DNA of 64,000 nt, taken from NCBI GenBank assembly GCA_023079485.1, contig CM041089.1, positions 13,035,001 to 13,099,000 of the forward strand, in the 5' to 3' direction. Position 1 is the stretch's first letter. The number at the start of each line of letters is the position of its first letter. The stretch comes from Archilochus colubris (taxonomy: Eukaryota > Chordata > Aves > Apodiformes > Trochilidae). The notes beneath the pieces are model-generated. The model had not been told where the DNA came from, made no database searches, and was given only the letters and a program-made list of their open reading frames with translations. The translations under genes and the position numbers were made by a program. Positions 60,376 through 64,000 of the stretch are shown here, piece by piece.

Positions 60376-61321
60376 TGGTGGAAAGACTGGTGCAGTAACA
60401 TTGTTCCTTCAGTAGCACCATTACTTCACTTACAGGTACCCAAATGGTGTAAACAGCCAAGGACAGTGATGAGAACTACTGGAGATTCATCTAATCTAAT
60501 GGTCTGAATTTAAACAAAGTACAATTTAGTTTACAGAGCAACAGAAAACTTCCTGACAGTGAAATCTCTTAGGGAACCTATTACCTGATGTCACATAAAA
60601 CTGGACAGGGGATTCCCCCTAGCACCACAGGGAAAATACAATAGGAAACAATCCTACCCTGGCAAGATTATTATCCAAGATTATATAAAAGGTGTTCTTC
60701 CTTCTTTGATTTCTGTGAAGTGGGAATTGTTTCTCCTGGGATTGCTGTGGAGTTCAAATTCAGGACCCCACATGCACACTGACCGCAGGCATTCCCTTTC
60801 AGCTTTCCCCATCCTTCTTCCTCCCAAATCTACCAGTACCTTTTAACCCAAAAGGGACCCAGAGTCCTTCTGGAAGGTTCCAGCATCACCTTCCCCAAAC
60901 CCCTGCACCCCAGAGTCACCACATCCTCCTGTGGACCCACACTTCGAACTTGCCAACAATCCTTAACACCCATCGTGTCTCTGCTTGGGCTCCTGTAGTG
61001 GGATTAACACAAGGATGTGTGACAGGGAAAGCAGCTTTGATTTCCTTGTCTCCAATTCAATGGGCAGTGCACTGCTTCTGAACTGCCCTGCCTGCAAGCT
61101 GGCAGTGCACTAATTCAGAATAACCATCACAAGTTCATCATCTTCCACCCATCTGACATTTTTTGTTGTTGTTGTTGTTGATTTCAAGGCAGTATTAAAA
61201 TGAAAGCTGAATTTTCAGCTTTCAAAGCAAAGACAATAAAAGGCAAAACCCAACAAAACTGGGATTTTCCCCTTTGCATTAAAAGCATTAATCTCTGCTT
61301 AACCAGGTACATCCTGCCCAT
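60376..61321. other. Non-coding stretch with (TTG)n
   Basis: No gene is recognised. A TTG run of about six units lies at 61163-61180. Confidence 0.55.
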
Positions 61322-61384
61322 CATAGAATCATAGAATTGGCTGGGTTGGAAGGGACCTCAGAGATCATCGAGTCCAACCCTTGG
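61322..61384 (-). mobile_element. CR1 LINE, minimal 3' end (63 bp)
   Basis: Minus-strand CR1 reduced to its last 63 bp: two tail units, GGCTGGGTTGGAAGGGACC and the AGTCCAACCC end. Near-perfect match to the type B end, so it is young but extremely 5'-truncated. Confidence 0.93.
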
Positions 61385-63371
61385 ACTATCGATCTCCATG
61401 CAGAAAGGTTTACCATGGTTATGAGACATTTACAGCAAAGAATCCTTCTTTCCCTTCTCCTTGCAGAACTAAAATATTAGTGCAAAGGAGTGAAGTCTCA
61501 GTTCAGAAAAGTACTCAAGAATGTGCTTAACCCTAAAGATATCAACAATTCCATTAACATTAATTACATTTAAGGAGATGCAAAAGTTGTTTTCTCAGCA
61601 AGGATGTAATTTGTAATGTCCTTAACCTTAAGCAGATAACACTCATACACCCTACAAGCTGCACATACCAGTTCAGAAATTTACCCAGAAAGCATGATAG
61701 GGGTAAATACCACCAAGAAGTATGTAGAGACCCCAGAAAAAACTCCTCCTAGAACCCAGATTTTCAAAGTAAACTCTATTTCTTCTTTGCTTGGGGATAC
61801 TGCTTGAAACTGCTCTTGCAGATGTATGAAGTTCAGACACAGGTGACTCAAAAAATCTTTCATTTTCAGAGAAAAGAGAAGCAGTAAAACAGTTCAAAGT
61901 ATAGTTCTCTGCCAGAGGCTACGAAATATATTCCTACTACAAAACAAATGGTAAACATCAAACGTTGCTCATCAAAGCACAGGGTAAAATAGCCCAGGAC
62001 AGTTTTTGGCTTTATGCTGTCAGCCCCTTCTCAGGGTTTAATGTACTCTGATGAGCCATACAATATTTTTCATTAGCACAACATAAAAGACTAGTGAAAA
62101 TGGATATCCTCTTTAAATTTAGGCAAGAGCATCAGTCACAATTTCCCATCCTGAGGCTTTTGCTACATAGTTTCCTAGGAAATTTTCAATCAAATTTCTC
62201 TTAAAAGCTTACTCTAACATTTGCCAACCGAAGTTTTTAACTAGATAGTTAAAAAAAAAGCTTCTTTTCATCATTATCATATCTTTTGCACAAGTCCCAA
62301 TGGATGGTTATATTAAATTTCTTCAATTAGAGTTCATTCATCATCATTCTCAAGTGGTAGAAAGCTCTGCACTGCTTAGCAACTAGAACGAACACTGTGC
62401 ATGGAGCTGTTTTTAGCAGACATACCATTTAGCACCATTTAGCAAGTCTCTCCTATAAAGAAGAATTTTAAAATTACAAATTTAAATCTATTTTTAGCTT
62501 GGTATCCTATTTAAGTCTCATGAGAATAAATGAAACTGTAACTATACTGTAACTACAGTATAACTGTGGAAAACCAGTACTGGCAGAATTACTAAGAATA
62601 AAACCTGTGTTTTATTTCTTAGTTTAAATATGTTCTTAATATAGCATGAAGGGCTTATATTATTGATGCTTTGTTGAAAAGAGACTTAAAATCTTTGAAC
62701 TGCCCTGTCCTGATGCTTCTATCCACTCCAAAGCCTGTGTCTCTCCTGCATGAAATTAAACCACACCAAGTACTGATTCAGAAAACTGAATATGTAAAAT
62801 GGTTCTGATGGCCCTAAGGAAGTGTGTGCAGTTTTTTTATTTTGGTCTCTATCTTCATATCCAGCTTTCTCAGAACCACATCCATAATCCTTACCTGCCC
62901 TTCCACCCCACTCATCAGCCCCCCTCCCTTCCTGCAGCACTATTCGTTTTCTTGTTACAGCTTTTTGGTTCTTTTCTCATAGCTTCAGCCCTGAAGTAAT
63001 TTACTTCAGTAAATTTTTACTTCAATAAAAATTGAAGTAATTTATGAAGTAATTTACATTGCTTTCTGATCAGTTTAAACCCCATGATCACAAGAACACA
63101 GGTCCTGTTTATATGAACACCATCTCTGCTGCTCCAAACCCTCAAACGAGCACTAGTTTTTAATGATGTCATCCCTAAGCAGCTTCTACAAACAGCCCCA
63201 GTTAGAGCTGAGGACAAAACGCTGGAAATAAAACAGCACTAAAAAACCCTGGATGAAATAAAACCCTGGATGAAATCTAAAGCCTGCTCAGATTTCTGGC
63301 AAAACACCCAGATGACTTGCATGAAGTCAGGAACTACCCCAAGCTCCTGTCTCACAGCAAAGGAATTTTAT
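61385..63371. other. Non-coding stretch, nothing recognised
   Basis: No gene is recognised. A small inverted and direct repeat cluster built on GAAGTAATTTA lies at 62993-63056. A 17-bp unit (CCCTGGATGAAATAAAA) is nearly duplicated at 63247-63277. Confidence 0.55.
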
Positions 63372-64000
63372 CAGCCCACAGGTTGGACAGGAGCACCCTG
63401 TGCTGGGTTAGGAACTGGCTGGAGGGCCGGGCCCAGAGAGTGGTGCTGAACGGGGCTGCATCAAAATGGCAGCCGGTCACTAGTGGTGTCCCCCAGGGAT
63501 CAGTGTTGGGCCCAGTGCTGTTCAATATCTTTAGTGATGATTTAGATGAGGGGATTGAGTCCATCATCAGCAAATTTGCAGATGACACTAAGCTGGGGGG
63601 AAGTGTGGATCAGCTGGAAGGCAGGAGGGCTCTGCAGAGGGACCTGGACAGACTGGAGAGTTGGGATGATCCCAACAGGATAAGGTTCAACACGGCCAAG
63701 TGCCAGGTCCTGCACTTTGGCCACAACAACCCCATGGGGAGCTCCAGGCTGGGGACCTGGTTGGAGAGCAGCCAGGCAGAAAGGGACCTGGGAGTCTGTA
63801 TTGCCTGGAAGGTGACCATGAGCCAGCAGTGTGCCCAGGTGGCCAAGAAGGCCAATGGCATCCTGGCCTGGCTCAGGAACAGCGTGGCCAGCAGGTCCAG
63901 GGAAGGGATTTTGCCCCTGTGCTCAGCTCTGGGGAGGCCACAGCTTGAGTCCTGTGTCCAGTTCTGGGCCCCTCAGCTCAGGAAGGAGATTGAGGTGCTG
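63372..64000 (+). mobile_element. CR1 LINE, reverse-transcriptase segment, cut by window end
   Basis: Plus-strand CR1 beginning near 63372 and still running at the last base. It is the only copy that keeps the reverse-transcriptase palm. In one frame it encodes [32 protein letters not shown] (a conserved RT block) and the catalytic [10 protein letters not shown] box near 63570-63600. It then continues through [19 protein letters not shown] to [15 protein letters not shown], type B-like. I saw no stop in this frame up to the edge. It lacks its 5' half (ORF1, endonuclease, N-terminal RT). Confidence 0.95.

Noticed and set aside
60209..60507. Frames rich in Phe, Gly, Trp and Val resembling membrane peptides.
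   Set aside because: They are the direct translation of a G/T-only low-complexity tract.

Overview
This window looks like non-coding nuclear DNA from a bird. The main evidence is about twenty fragments of the CR1 LINE family. They are recognisable by the conserved C-terminal part of their ORF2 reverse transcriptase, by the 3' end motif around GGTCCCTTCCAACCC, and by tails made of the 8-bp unit ATTCTATG. CR1 with this tail is the dominant retrotransposon of birds. Two solo LTRs with avian-type structure support this; the longer one resembles LTRs I associate with songbirds, so a passerine is a reasonable but unproven guess. No host protein-coding gene, tRNA, rRNA or CRISPR array could be supported. 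Every longer open frame is either CR1 ORF2 or an unrecognised chance frame of under about 130 codons, so the window is intergenic or lies inside a large intron.

Layout. 1-8 kb: three CR1 copies (two parallel minus-strand copies, one plus-strand) and an old CR1 remnant. 8-15 kb: two plus-strand CR1 copies, each starting right after a short tandem duplication of about 20 bp, with a five-copy minisatellite (12.3-12.9 kb) between them. 18-22 kb: an older minus-strand CR1 ORF2 endonuclease segment split by a younger plus-strand CR1, plus two old tails. 22.9-23.2 kb: AT-rich low-complexity DNA. 25.5 kb: an AATCT microsatellite. 31.7-33.1 kb: a 318-bp ERVK-like solo LTR with a perfect 6-bp target duplication, then a 211-bp element made of two hairpins that share one terminal sequence. 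33.8-42.3 kb: four minus-strand CR1 copies and one plus-strand copy, including a head-to-head pair and a mosaic copy with a long intact frame. 46-48 kb: an internal CR1 fragment with no 3' end, then a repeat-free AT-rich stretch with three POU octamers that could be a conserved regulatory element. 51-57 kb: plus-strand CR1 copies and an 818-bp ERVL-like solo LTR with a perfect 5-bp target duplication. 63.4-64 kb: a CR1 reverse-transcriptase segment that runs off the window end.

CR1 covers about 10 kb (roughly 16%) by my hand estimate. At least three young subfamilies are visible. Type A carries the peptide [14 protein letters not shown]. Type B carries [14 protein letters not shown] and splits into two variants. 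Type C is the 51-kb copy. I found no convincing new gene system. The more original observations are the tandem duplications at CR1 5' junctions, the double-hairpin element, the LTR with a duplicated 3' end, and the octamer cluster.
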